Part shown: positions 28,201 through 39,167 of the stretch, piece after piece
How the letters are laid out: each line of letters begins with the position of its first letter
How positions within the stretch are numbered: position 1 is the stretch's first letter
Source of the DNA: Lates calcarifer
Taxonomy: Eukaryota; Chordata; Actinopteri; Centropomidae
DNA length: 64,000 nt
NCBI RefSeq assembly: GCF_001640805.2
Contig: NC_066844.1
Coordinates: 9,956,209 to 10,020,208 of the forward strand
Direction: 5' to 3'
Notes under the pieces: generated by a model
Told to the model about the DNA's origin: nothing
The model's database searches: none
Seen by the model: only the letters and a program-made list of their open reading frames with translations
Program-made: the position numbers and the translations under genes

Positions 28201-31200
28201 AATTCTTGTTGGGACTTTTTCTTGAACTTAACATGGCAAGTTGTCAACCTGACTCTCTTTCGCTTTTGGGTGCAGGCGCATATGTAGAGACGCACGTGAA
28301 ACAGGAAGCGGGGAGATAAAAACATGAATGTAGATGATTTTTGATTTTAACATTTTTGTCTTTGCTTTTCTTGGGAGGGCAGGTGGGGTCCCTTATGGTA
28401 GGGGAAACACTGGTAATAATTCCTCAATACACAGATAAACTGTGTGTGTGCAAATACAACATGTATAACACCTTCAAAGTTAAGTAGGATTACAATGAAC
28501 GTTTCTAACAGGTAATATTTTTTCCTTTCACCTTCATTTTCCAACAGTGTTTGGCTAGCCTGTTTGTTCATGTGTCTGATCAAAAAAGGATCCTTAAAAA
28601 GGAACCTAGGTAATTTACCACAAATCACGCCATTTTAAAACTACAGCCAACATTTAGCCAAGGCATACTGTAGAGTTTTATGTTCCTTAACTTCAATGAA
28701 GTTGGTTTCAGTTGCCTTTAGTAAATATTGAAAACAAATTTGCCAAGAGTTACTTCAGATAGAATATCTATGAGCATTTCTATCTACCATTTTATGCATG
28801 CGCAATGGAAACAGACTTATGTGGCTTAAATTGACAGTGACACTCCCTCTGGACAAAAAAATGCAGCAGATGAAAACATCAGCTCTAAGGTTCCTCAGAT
28901 TGATACATGAAACAATTAGAAATGTAGTATTTCCAACATGTTTTTGTTTCTGTTTGGGGTTTCATGGCTGTTATTTAAATTCCATTTTCTTGCTGCAAGC
29001 CCTCTTCTGCAATGCTTTAATAGCACCTGCCTGAGGATTTAGCCCTAGAATTAAAATTATCTTAACTGCAGTGAATGGAAATGCATGTAGATTTCCATTT
29101 TCTTTTTTAGATTTTCAGGAAATTCTGCTAAAATTTTGCTACATTTGAATGGACATTTTTTTTTTTTTATGTTACATTATGTGCTAGAAAAGTTTTTGTA
29201 TTTTTGCACTTGGTAACTTGAATTAAGCCATCCCTCATCTATTTAGAGGAACATTAAGCTCCTATAGGAAAAGTTTGACAGCTGTCTGACAGCTGCTACA
29301 ACTATTCATAGGTCAAAAAGCACACACACAACTGAAACCTCACATGGAAAATAAGTTGAAACAAGTTCTTCTTCTTTTTTTGTGCTAAATTTAAGTTTCT
29401 GTGTATGCGCATATATGGGTATGGGTGGGTAGGTGGGTCTGGACTGCAGGTGGGTGTGGGTGTGTGTGCTTGTGTGCTGTACCTGAGAAGATGTAGTTGT
29501 AGCCTGTGCGTCCATACAGCTCCCCCCAGCCTGCTAGAGTGGACGACCGGCAAATATGCTGCAATGAGTAAGAAACTAGATCATACAATGTTGTTTTACT
29601 GCTAACACCAGCATAAAACAATATCTTGTCACCTGTCCAGCCACAACATGAAAGTAGGAAGTGGCAACCACAGAAAATCAGAAAATGTCATTCTAAGACA
29701 AGGTGGCTCTTGGAAATATTTCTTATTTTAGCTCCATAACCAGCCCTAGTTCAGTCCCTGTTACAACATGTTTTAATGGAACTTGCAGTACATTGAATAA
29801 AGTTTCATAACAAACACACTCCTCTTTATATCTGAACTAGGCTGTGTTTTTTGTCTTACATCCCCAATTCCCAAAAAGTTGGGACGCTGTGTAAAATGTA
29901 AATAAAAACAGAATGCAATGATTTGCAAATCTCATAAACCCATATTTCATTCCCAGTAGAACATAAACATCATATCAGTTGTTGAAACTGAAACATTTTG
30001 CCATTTCGTGGAAAATATTAGCTCATTTTGAATTTGATGGAGGCAACACACCTCAAAAAAGGTGGAACAGGGCGTTTACCATTGTTTACCAATGTGTAAT
30101 ATCCCCTTCTTTTAACAACTGTCTGTAAACGCCTGGGAAGAGAGGAGACCAGTTTTACGAGAGGAATGTTGTCCCATTGTCTGACGCAGGATTCAAGCTG
30201 CTCAACATTCCTGGGCCTTCGTTGCCGGACTTTTCGCTTCATGATGGGCCAAATGTTTTCTGTTGGTGAAAGGTCTGGACTGCAGGCAGGCCATTTCAGC
30301 ACCCGGACTCTTCTCCTGCGAAGCCATGCTGTTGCGATGGATGCAGTATATGGTTTAGCATTGTCTTGCTGAAATATGCAAGGCCTTCCCTGAAAGAGAC
30401 TTTGTCTGGATAGGAGCATATGTTGCTCTAAAACCTCTATGTCCTTTTCAGCATTGATGGTGCCTTTCCAGATGTGTGAGCTGCCCACACCATAGGCACT
30501 AATGCAACCCCATGCCATCAGAGATGCAGGCTTTTGAACTAAGTGCTGATAACAAGCTGGATGGCCCCTCTCCTCTTTAGTGCGCAGGGCACAGCATCAC
30601 AGCACAGCATTTTTTTCCAAAAAGAATTTCAAATTTTGATTAATCTGACCGCAAAAGTTTTCCGTTTTACCTCAGACCATTTTAAGTGAGCTTTGGCCCA
30701 GACAAGATGGTGGCATTTCTGGATCGTGTTCACATATGGCTTCTTCTTTGCATGATAGAGCCATAAACTGCATTTGTGGATTGCACAGCAAACTGTGTTC
30801 ACAGACAGTGACTTCTGGAAGTGTTACTGAGCCCATGCAGTTATTTCGAGTAGAGAATCGTGCCTGTTTTTAATGCAGTGCTGCCTGAAGGCCCGAAGAT
30901 CACATCCAGTTTTGACCTTCGACCTTGTCCCTTGCACACAGAGATTCCTCCTGATTCCCAGAATCTTTTGATGATATTATACACTGTAGATGGTGGGATC
31001 TTCAAAGTCTTCGCAAAATTTTACGTTGGGGAACATTTTTCTGAAAGTGTTTTTTCCACAATTTTTAGATGCAGTTTGTCACAGATTGGTGAACCTCTGC
31101 CCATCTTTACATCTGAGAGAGTCCTTTTATACCTAGTCATGTTACTGACCTGTTGCCAATTAACCTAATTAGTTGTCAAATGCTCCTCCATTTGTTTTAG

Positions 31201-34044
31201 ATTTGTGCCAATTACTTTTCCAGCCTTTTGTTGCCCCGTCCCAACTTTTTTGAGATGTGTAGCCTCCATCAAATTCAAAATGAGCTAATATTTTCCATGA
31301 AATGGCAAAATGTCTCAGTTTCAACATCTGATATGTTGTTTATGTTTTATTGCAAATAAAATATGGGTTTATGAGATTTGCAAATCATTGCATTCTGTTT
31401 TTAATTACATTTTACACCGTGTCCCAACTTTTTTGGAATTAGGGTTGTATGCAGCAAGATTACATATACTATTTAGTAGGGATGTAACAATTCCCCAAAT
31501 CCATAGTTCGGTTCAGGTCTCTATTTTTGAGCCACATTTCAGGTTCATTCCTCTCTCTTTTTTTTAGTTTGATTGTTTTTTTCTGCATGCTTTTTTTGTT
31601 TTCTTTTGTTTTGTTTTTGAGTTTTACAGTTCTTTCTTCCTGTAATACAATATGAGATTGTGGACATTTGTATCACGGCTTTGGTCTCGGGTTGCAGAAT
31701 TCTTACACCCTTGGTATTTTGCAGTCTTTGTAGTTTAGAGACTTTAACACAAAGAGCTCTATTTCAACAGTCTAAGCACATGGTTTAAAGCACATGGAGT
31801 CAGAGCGTTTAGGGCATGTCCAAATCCAGTTTTGCTGGTCTAATGGTAGGAAAAAAGGTTGCAACGCTAGGCCCATTGTTCAAATGGGTTGTGCTTGGTC
31901 TCCTATTAATCACGGGTATGTTTTTGGTGTAACATGCAATAAACCAAATCAGAGTGTGAGCTCCCATTCCCCTTACAAGCCTGGTGGACAGAGTGCTACT
32001 ACAGTGGTGGACTTGCCAGCTTCTTCTGCCAGCTGACATCTCCTTGCCTGCTGTTGCTGGCATATTTGGGTTCACTGACATTGGCACATGCACTCCAGCA
32101 TCATGCCTTCTAAAGTCCTCTAATGTGTCCTGATTTATGTCCAAGAGACATCCATGATGGATGGCAATGTTTTGCAACACACAACATGCAATTTGTTATT
32201 CTTAATCTTTACATATTGTCCACCTATTTAGGCACATGTAACTATCTTGATAATGCACCCTTAAAATAGCTGTGAAATACTGCACCATTGACTTCAGACC
32301 ATGTATTTGTTGGTCAGTTGCACAATCGCTTTCCACTGCCTCAAGATGGCAATGCATCAACAATGCCCCTGACAAGACCTCTATTCAAGATCAACCCGCA
32401 CATGAGCACTAAGATGGGCAAAAGTTTATTTGCTATTTAAACAATGTGGGTGCTGGAAGGGAAAATGACAACTGCACTGATCTGAAACTAGCAAGCCAGG
32501 TCAAAGATAATGTTTTGAAATTTGTAAGCTTGTTAAAGGAGACAGTTGAATATATCAGATATCAAAAACCTAAGAAGAGAGTGTAGAGTTTGAAGTTGTG
32601 TAGCGATACCTTGCCATTGTAGAGGATGACGGGACAGACGAACCTCCCTCTGCAGCGGGCCAACTTACTACGGTTCACTAGGTCTTGCAGCTTACTGATC
32701 TGTACTGTGCTCTCAAACCTGTACACAAAAAAAAATTGCATTATCCATCAGACAGCCAACTTAAATTTAATTTAGCATGTTATTTAGACAAAGTAACTGC
32801 AAAACATTTCATATCAATAATTAATGTTACCTACACCCTGTTGCAAAAACTGAAATAACATCGTCCCAAAATAATCAATTGTTCTTATCATTCAATCCAG
32901 GTTATACTGAAGTGAGATATATATATATATATATGTGTGTGTATATATATATATATATGAGAGTGTGAGTGAATGTGTGAGTTCAACTATCAAAATAGTT
33001 GCCAAAAAACATTAAGAACTTATCTAATTCACTAGATTAGTCAAAAACAGACATTCCTCTCTGGATATTTTATCCATAGTTTCTTAATTTATCTTTCAGA
33101 AAATTTACCTTACCACATTTTGTACAGTAACATACAATAGAGGGTTTTAGCCTTATAGACCAATGCATATTTGGTATGTGATACTTGATAAAATGTTGAC
33201 TTGTTGATTACATTTTTGTCCATCAATTTATAGACTGACAAATTGTTTCAATCCTACAACTTAGTACGTTTCATCACAAATAATAATGCTTACAAACCCT
33301 TTCAAAAATATGTCACATTTTTTTAGTTGACCCAAACTCTGGTGCTGAAAAACTTCAGCCAATACAGTATTTGAAGGCTTTGTTGTGAAAAATAGTTTTG
33401 GCCCTATGATAAAGCACATCTTTATTTCCAGCAGTACATTGGAAAATAGTTCAACTGCATAAATCAGCAGGAATTACTGAGTCATTGCAAATTGCTTCCT
33501 ATTTCCAGCAACAACGTGACCTTATGTGACAGGACAATCACTTCACCCCTGTGCCATCTTGATGTGATCACAGGGGCTGGAGATGTAAGCTGACCTTTGC
33601 TCCCTGCACCATAGGAAGGTGTGCATGATTAGAGGAGTAACACAAACAAACAAGAAGTAATTGGTAACCGAGTGGGCTGGACTTTGTGTCTGGATATGGA
33701 AACTGATGAACTGTCTGAGTAGTGGAGAAGTACCTGTCAGTCTCGCCATCTGTACATTCATACTCCAGGAAAACTATCTGCCGAGGGTAATGGCCACACA
33801 CTTCTCCATTGGAGTTGTGGATGACACTGTACTTGTAATCTCTGGCAAATAACTCCAGACAACGCTTCTCTATCGCCTCCACCTGAAAAAAACAAAAACA
33901 AAACAAACATTATGTTAGTGGTTAAAAAGAACCAGAATTGTTCATTAGAAGACTGATGTATGTACAAGTATGTATGTGTAGTGTTGCTTCCTTTTCCTGT
34001 ACCCACGGTGTGTATCCATATCTTTAATGATACTTATATATGAT

Positions 34045-34092
<48 letters not shown>

Positions 34093-35432
34093 CCAGTCAA
34101 AAGTTTGAACACACCTTCCAATGTCTTTGCATCGGTTGTGTTGTGTAGAGGTAGGGTTGGTACACATTATACAGTGAATAGTCCTATTTGACTACTACTC
34201 TAATCCATATTATAGCAAGAAACACTCAACTAAGTACAGAGAAACAACAGTCCATTGTTGCTTTAAGACATGAAGGTCAGTCAATTCAGAAAATTTCAAG
34301 AACTTTGAATGTATCCTCAAGGGCAGCCGTAAAAGCCATCAAACATTATCATGAGGACCATCCCAGGAAAGGAAGACCAGGAGTTACCCCTGCTGCAGAG
34401 GATACGTTTATTAGTTACCAGCCTCAGAAACTGCAAATTAACAGCACCCCAGATTAGACAGATAGATTACATAAATGCTTCACAGAGTTCAAGTAGCAGG
34501 AACATCACAACATCAACTGTTCAGAGGAGACTGCATGAATCAGGCATTGATGGTCAAATTGCTGCAGAGAAGTCACTTCTGAGGAAAAACAAGAAGAAAA
34601 TTGCTTGGGCCAAGAAACAAAAGGAATAGATATTAGACCAGTGGAAATCTGTTCCTTGCTCTGATGAGAATCACCAAACCTTAACCCAATTTAGATTGGG
34701 ATGAGTCGGATTGCAGAGTAATGGCAAAGCCACCAACAAGTGCTTAGCACCTTTAGGAACTCCTTAAAGACTGTTGGAAAACTATTCCAAGTGACTACAT
34801 CATGAATCTGATAGAGAGAATGCTAAGAGTGTGCAAAGCTGTCATCAAAGCAAAAGGTGGCTACTTTGAATAATGTAAAAATACAAAACATATTTTGATT
34901 CTGGTTAGTTTAAGAACTTTTTTGTTTACAACATAATCCCATATGTGTTCCTTCATAGTTTTGATGTCTTCAATATTACTGTATTATAAAGAAATAGAAA
35001 GTAATGAAGGTGTGTCCAAACTTTTGGTGTTGTCAACATTTCTGGTGGAGTCAATACATAAAAAACATGGAAATTTATGGGAATTAAGTGCTGCTTAACG
35101 AACACATTCATACGAAGTCAGCTGCGACTCCTTGTAGTTTCTAAAAGGTCACAATCGGAACCTATAACGTATTTTATTAAGGTCACTTAAAATGCCTTGA
35201 TTCTGTAAGGCAGTCCGCCGTACCGTACACACAACAGACAATGACGGGTTGTCAAAAAAACTAAAGCACACCGAATGATGACCCACAGTCTTACCCGAGG
35301 AGTGATTTCCTTTGCTCTGTACTGTGTTTTAGAGAACAAATCTATCAAATCCGCTATTTCCTCGCTCTTTCTGACCGACAGCCCGGACGCCGTGAAGCCG
35401 CCGGCCGCGGAGGAGGAAGAGGCGGCCATCAT
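10209..35432 (-). CDS. mtmr14: Myotubularin-related protein 14 (phosphoinositide 3-phosphatase, Jumpy)
   Basis: Nineteen coding exons on the minus strand: 35432-35295, 33882-33734, 32718-32610, 29558-29483, 26832-26772, 26425-26303, 21985-21912, 20636-20566, 18466-18392, 17704-17638, 17110-17025, 16830-16754, 15693-15657, 14493-14423, 14265-14207, 13408-13276, 12661-12485, 11964-11758 and 10389-10209. All junctions are GT-AG and all phases agree. The 1,971 bp encode 656 residues plus TGA, against about 650 in human. The family is known to remove the 3-phosphate from PI(3)P and PI(3,5)P2, restraining autophagy and supporting muscle calcium handling. The CX5R active site HCISGWDR has Cys323 and Arg329, matching human Cys330 and Arg336. 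Other family landmarks are [27 protein letters not shown], a Ser-rich stretch and the C-terminal [12 protein letters not shown]. The start is one of two adjacent ATGs (35432 or 35429) in a CpG-rich context. Introns carry many transposon relics, but the coding frame is intact. Confidence 0.97.
10740..11260 (+). mobile_element. Tc1/mariner-like transposase relic
   Basis: On the plus strand the segment keeps the DDE-region signature [10 protein letters not shown] (agtcaccagatctcaaaccag, about 11034-11055) and an earlier block reading [11 protein letters not shown]. It continues to a transposon 3' end near 11250. Frameshifts and stops are present, and terminal repeats are not recognisable. It lies in the intron between mtmr14 exons 18 and 19. 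Confidence 0.7.
17025..17110 (-). CDS. mtmr14: mtmr14 exon 11, phosphatase active-site exon
   Basis: This exon encodes [17 protein letters not shown] followed by [12 protein letters not shown]. The nucleophile Cys and the phosphate-binding Arg of the CX5R motif are both present, so the protein should be an active phosphatase. The next exon (16830-16754) continues in phase with [20 protein letters not shown]. Confidence 0.96.
17924..18150 (-). mobile_element. Tc1-like fragment with terminal repeat
   Basis: It opens with the teleost Tc1 terminus pattern (GTGCATTCTGAAAGTATTCA at 17931-17950). It then jumps to an internal transposase segment (AATCAGAGGAGAAGGGCC at about 18090-18107). Most of the element is deleted. 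It lies in the intron between mtmr14 exons 9 and 10, close to exon 9. Confidence 0.65.
18695..19115 (-). mobile_element. Second Tc1-like fragment of the same family
   Basis: The terminus is GTGCATTCAGTGCAGAGAGT followed by ATTCAGACCCCTT (18702-18734). From about 18930 comes the same internal segment as in the copy at 17924-18150 (GAGAAGAGCCTTGGTAAAAG), extending further. The two lie in introns flanking mtmr14 exon 9 (18466-18392), in the same orientation. Confidence 0.65.
21184..21525. repeat. Dispersed teleost 'gggcccgagcaccgaaggtgc' repeat, three diverged units
   Basis: Related blocks begin near 21187 (GGGCCCAAGCAACTTAGGTG), 21280 (GGGCCTGAGCAACAAAGTTG) and 21361 (GGCCCGAGTACCGAAGGTGC). 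They are spaced 93 and 81 bp apart. The stretch ends with a conserved-looking GGCCGGTTCAACACTGCTTG. I recognise this as a common fish dispersed repeat but cannot name its class. It lies between mtmr14 exons 7 and 8. Confidence 0.55.
22370..22595 (-). mobile_element. Internally deleted Tc1-like relic
   Basis: The segment CAGCAATTACAGCTTTGAGT (22400-22419), continuing to TTCTGCCATTTCTCTCTGCA, matches the 5'-reading antisense of a common fish Tc1 transposase. The end (GGTTTCCTCTAAACATGACA at about 22559-22578) corresponds to a far distal part of the same element. The middle is lost. Confidence 0.55.
22625..23850 (-). mobile_element. LINE reverse-transcriptase half (CR1/L2/Rex-like), degenerate
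   Basis: Minus-strand translation shows GPVMFTLY, then HCHADETN (relic of the YADD active site), then [16 protein letters not shown], then [14 protein letters not shown]. All are in the order expected of non-LTR reverse transcriptases. An upstream segment in another frame reads [20 protein letters not shown]. Frameshifts and a mutated active site make it inactive. The 5' half lies on the far side of a Tc1 insertion, at 24830-25570. Confidence 0.8.
23860..24826 (+). mobile_element. Tc1-like element inserted into the LINE, 5' truncated
   Basis: Plus-strand transposase pieces are [20 protein letters not shown], then [17 protein letters not shown], and [20 protein letters not shown] near the end. 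The 3' terminus is GAAGGTGTGTCCGAACGTTT (24791-24810). The left terminal repeat and N-terminal DNA-binding region are missing. It is the same family as the copy at 34091-35028. It carries frameshifts and is inactive. Confidence 0.8.
24830..25570 (-). mobile_element. LINE endonuclease half, continuation of 22625-23850
   Basis: Minus-strand translation contains VGDFNIHVD (about 25280-25254), the APE-type endonuclease signature of non-LTR retrotransposons. [17 protein letters not shown] and a poorly preserved upstream part surround it. It lies 5' of the RT half in the element's own direction, so the two pieces form one LINE split by the Tc1 copy. Confidence 0.75.
27465..27595 (+). repeat. 3' tail of a dispersed fish retroelement
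   Basis: CCGCCTCTCGCCCAATGACA (27500-27519) and a tail ending ATAATGGATGGATTGATGG are familiar as the 3' end of a very common teleost repeat, probably of LINE origin. A run of nine C is included. It lies between mtmr14 exons 4 and 5. Confidence 0.55.
28031..28412. mobile_element. hAT-type miniature element (MITE), 382 bp
   Basis: Perfect 14-bp terminal inverted repeats CAGTGTTTCCCCTA stand at 28031-28044 and 28412-28399. The flanking 8-mers tttgtaat and gtaataat match at 5 of 8 positions, consistent with a decayed 8-bp duplication. There is no coding capacity. The terminus is typical of hAT elements in fish. Confidence 0.75.
29857..31449 (-). mobile_element. Near full-length Tc1/mariner-like element with about 210-bp inverted repeats
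   Basis: Both ends carry TA, then an AATTCC motif, then AAAAAGTTGGGAC. The inverted repeats extend about 210 bp inward (29857-30065 against 31449-31240) and end with AAATTTGATGGAGG-like sequence. The minus strand keeps a transposase C-terminal half: [20 protein letters not shown] at the start, [11 protein letters not shown], and [20 protein letters not shown] (30518-30021). The N-terminal half (about 30520-31200) is broken by frameshifts. It lies between mtmr14 exons 3 and 4. Confidence 0.88.
31480..32500 (-). mobile_element. Probable DNA-transposon debris, Harbinger-like
   Basis: On the minus strand at about 32180-32100 a frame reads [17 protein letters not shown]. This resembles the C-terminal block (VLHNIA...) of PIF/Harbinger nucleases. 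The flanks (31745-31900 and 32280-32480) look like repeat DNA I have met in fish genomes. A separate short repeat start, GTAGGGATGTAACAATTCCC, lies at 31478-31497. Boundaries and class are uncertain. Confidence 0.4.
32917..32958. repeat. TA/TG microsatellite
   Basis: (TA)n, (TG)n, then (TA)n, about 200 bp upstream (transcript sense) of mtmr14 exon 3. Confidence 0.93.
34049..34090. repeat. (AC)n microsatellite
   Basis: About 20 uninterrupted AC units, immediately abutting the left end of the Tc1-like element at 34091. Confidence 0.95.
34091..35028 (+). mobile_element. Tc1-like element with both termini and a central deletion
   Basis: The left terminus ACCAGTCAAAAGTTTGAACA (34092-34111) mirrors the right terminus TGTGTCCAAACTTTTGGT (35012-35029). 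A 5' frame (34188-34457) encodes the DNA-binding half: [20 protein letters not shown] and [15 protein letters not shown]. The catalytic core around DESKFEI is deleted (junction near 34666-34675), and the C-terminal part follows with stops. It lies in mtmr14 intron 1, about 270 bp from exon 1, and is inactive. Confidence 0.85.
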
Positions 35433-35620
35433 GGCGCGTCGACCCGCGGCGGTGGCCTCTAGCCGAACTCGACCTCCTTCAAACACCGCAGAGCCTTGTC
35501 CTTTGGATCGGGAAGACCGACCAGGCCATCCCTTCCCAGCCAGCTTCTTCCTGACTGCCCGCTTGAGGGGGCCCGAGCCGGGGAGTCTTCCTGAATTCAG
35601 GGCACCGGCAAGCTGCTCCA
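35340..35620 (-). promoter_or_regulatory. CpG-rich promoter and first exon of mtmr14
   Basis: This is the most CpG-dense stretch of the window (for example GCCGCCGGCCGCGG at about 35397-35410). It covers the start codon and presumed 5' UTR. It fits a housekeeping-type CpG-island promoter. No TATA box is evident and the transcription start cannot be placed. Confidence 0.6.
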
Positions 35621-36104
35621 CTCTCAAAACAGAAGCCTTCAGCCAGCCACACACAGCACGGCTGCTGCTGCAAGTGTATTAGTTTAGCTTCCCAGGCGTA
35701 GGCTGAACGTTTCCACTAACCCCAAACCCTCGAAAACTAATCTGACACAGTTTCAGGCCTTTGTAGTCCTCCACCACATTACCACTGTTTTGTTTGCCGT
35801 TCTGACATGAGGTGAAGTAGCAGCCGGCTCTCCGCACCAGGTAACCAAACTCCAGCCAGCTACAGTCAGGAAATCTCCAGGATCCTTCCCGGCCTGCTCA
35901 CGTTCCCTTAAATGTCACGTCTTCATATCTCCCTGGTAACCACTATCATGACAGGAAACAGATTACAGTTAAACAGAAGTAAATGCCGTGCATGCAGGAT
36001 CTTAATAATACTTATGTTGTTGTCGAGCTGTAGTGAAGACTTGTGTTGCAATGTGTGTACAAGTCTCAAAGTACGACAGGCGGTAAACAGGAAGCTAACT
36101 GGAC

Positions 36105-36112
36105 CACGTGAC
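36105..36112 (-). promoter_or_regulatory. E-box GTCACGTG upstream of mtmr14
   Basis: CACGTG preceded by GT on the minus strand lies about 670 bp upstream of the mtmr14 start codon. The sequence resembles USF/MITF/TFEB-type sites. Binding is inference only; such an 8-mer also occurs by chance. Confidence 0.25.
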
Positions 36113-39030
36113 AGCCATCTCCCCCTTTAAATGACGTTTGTTGTTAATATCAGAACGAGGTCTGAGATCTGAAGCCTGTGTGTGTGTATAATTTTATTAT
36201 TAAAGAAGCTCATAAAGTTATTACTGAGAGCTTTGGGAATACATGGATCAGTAGAGCAGTAGCAGTAGAGTCCATGCCTTGACATGTCAGGTGGTGATCA
36301 CTGGTCTCCTTACTAGACTGTTCATCTTTGTGGGTTTCTGGCTCTGTCAGAGCCATGCTTGGTAGATAGTGTATGAGGGTCGTCTGAAGCCGTGTGAATG
36401 AAGACTTCCACATGCTGACAGGCCTTAGACCATCTAATTTTTCATCAAGTAAGACAACCTGTCATTGCCATGGCCTCTGGCGCTCCTCCCCACCAACATA
36501 CCTGCTCACACACTTGCTTCAATTAGTTTCTGTCTGCCTGCAGAAATAAGCAGAGACGGAAGACTTCACATCAGAAATCTGGTTTTCCACGTGCTTTGTG
36601 GAGGCAGCTGTTAAGACCATAGAGATACTGACATAGAGTTGTTTAACAGTCAATACAGATGATTGCTTGGGTGAACAAAGAATGCCTTGGAAATGCTTCT
36701 CGGGGCACTGACAGGAAGAAGAATCTTGTCTTTACTGATTCTAAGGGCAGACAAATGAGTCTGGATAAATGAACAAAAATCGGTAGAAAAAAGGTAAAAT
36801 ATGACATCTAGTGATCTTTATGTGGAAAACGACCAACAAAACCTAGTCTTACACTTCCTATGTTAGTGTAACAGAATAAAAATGTGAGCACACAGCAGTA
36901 TATCCCTGTACTTGTCCTGAGAAAAGGAATTATCCTGTATACACAATACAGGATGAGTGAAAGAATACTGTCTTGATTTGTGTTACTGCTGATAAACACC
37001 TTATGAAGAAACCCACTGTGCCTTTTGTACTCTCACGAATCATTTATCATTCACTTATCATTTAATTAAAAAAAAAAAACTTTTAGTCTTTTTAGAAAGC
37101 AAAATAGTGGTGGGAACACAAATACCAGATTTGTTTTCCATTAAAATAATTGCTTAGTTCTATTTAAAAATCCCAGATGTGGATCCTCACCAGTGTCTTC
37201 TTTTCTCAACTGCACTAATGGCTCTGAAGCACCCATACACCTGAGATGTTTTGTTGGTTTGTATGGGTCCTTAGAGAAACATGTCATTCCACCTGTATTT
37301 TATAAGTTTTATGTGACAAATAAATTATAAATAAATAAATTTCAGTTTTTATCTGATAAATGAAACCAGGCTTTGCAATGGACCAATATAGAAGTAATAA
37401 ATCAGAGCTAGGTCATTAAACAGTAGGAGACATTCATACATTGTTGAATGTGTTTTTGAATTCAACTAACTAGATTAAACACTATCATCTTAACACTTGA
37501 ATTGTATGTAATACATACAAGGGACTGCCTCAAACGACACAGCAAAATGGTAGTTTTCAAAATACATTACCATCATGATTATTTTATTATCAAAAGGCAT
37601 TACATCTCCTGCTTCTTAAATCATTTTGAAGGGGAACAATTGAAATAGTTACTACTATGATCTGTGTAAAAATAAAACACAACCAACAGAATGATCTTTA
37701 CAAAACAAAACAAAAAGAGAATGCAGTGTCTGGTTTTTGGAGGAACTCAGGAAAAGACCCAACGATTGGCTTCCAACCATTGACAAAGTTGGTCACTCAG
37801 ACCCTAAAAACAAATATCATGCGATAAAATCAGTGTACTACATTTTCTCCATACAAGTCTATATCACATTTCTTTCTATACAAGTTAACACAATCATACA
37901 TATTGTCCTATTGTGTCTTAGGGTGTATCTCTTTCATTTTAAGGTGCTGGTTAATTTTGGGTCACAACTTGTTTTTTTAATCTGTCAAACATTCATGTAA
38001 CATGAGTACCCTTCTGTGTATTGGTGGACTTGAGGGGGAAGGGGTGGTTGGTGTAGTGGCAGGTGGGGTCCAGTCATATGACTGGGCCCTTGGTCCTTTG
38101 AAGTCTTCCACATAAGCGCAGTGATTTTCCACATCCGGTCCAAAAAAAGTTTTGGAGGAGGGAGAGCAACTCCTACTGCTGCCCAGCTGTCAGTTTAATG
38201 TCGGTTTGAAGTCCCACTGCAGGGGCCAGGAGTACCATCTTTTTCTTACAAGTCAGTTTGTAAGGATCAGAGTTACAAGGAATAATAAAAATACAGCAAT
38301 CTGTGGAAAGGGAAGCAGCTCTCACAGGAGAACATAGCAGCTTTTTTACCTAGGTTTTTATAAACAATCCAAACATTCCCTCAGAGAATTCTTTGCCCAG
38401 TTTTCCTTGGTGTCACGCGGAATGTAATGGATTGGTCAGAAAAAAAAACATATCTATATATTTAAAGAGATCCTGCAGGATAAAAACAGTCAACCCTAAC
38501 ATTTTAGAATAAAGTTGGATTATTCACCCCTTAATTTTGTTCCTGCATTCCATCAATATAATATATGATCAGTATGAATTTGGAGGAAAAATAAAACTGA
38601 TTTGAACTGATATAATGACAAGATGAATGCAGTCATATGTGGGGAACATAACTGGATTTCAAATTTATTGGAGAAAAAAAAAAAAGAAAACAAGAATGCA
38701 GCACCATGAACCATAAGACCTGTATGTCTCAAGTACAAGTACAGTCTACGATGAAGTAGTCCTAAAGTAAAATCAAAACAGTCCAGTGGGGATGAGAGAA
38801 CAGAAGAGAACCAAAAACAGAACAGACAGAGAACCTTGAGGGGAAAAAAAAAAGGCTGTTTTCATGTTTAGTGAGAGAACACAGAGGCTGGCAATCATGG
38901 AATGACCCTATAAAAGGAAAAGCCCCTGCGCCCCATCTGTGTATTACATCTTTAGAACGGATGATTAATATGTCACACCTTTGCTGGGATCATTTCCATT
39001 CAAATACTTATTCACTGCAGCACAGACTCA

Positions 39031-39083
39031 TATGTGTGTGTGTGTATATATATATATATACACACATATATACACACACACAG

Positions 39084-39163
<80 letters not shown>
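39031..39163. repeat. Compound TG/TA/CA microsatellite
   Basis: A GT run is followed by TA, then CA, then about 16-20 TA units, then a further GT run. GT and CA blocks flank TA blocks, so the strand is self-complementary over tens of bases. It lies about 550-680 bp after the setd5 stop, probably within its 3' UTR. Long frames translating as repeated YI here are artefacts. Confidence 0.95.

Positions 39164-39167
<4 letters not shown>

Noticed and set aside
34049..34090. CRISPR-like or tandem array
   Set aside because: Simple dinucleotide repeat in a vertebrate intron; no spacers.
35275..35682. Plus-strand open frame of 135 codons at the CpG island
   Set aside because: Antisense to mtmr14 exon 1 and its 5' UTR; no homology recognised. 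A divergent transcript is possible but unsupported.
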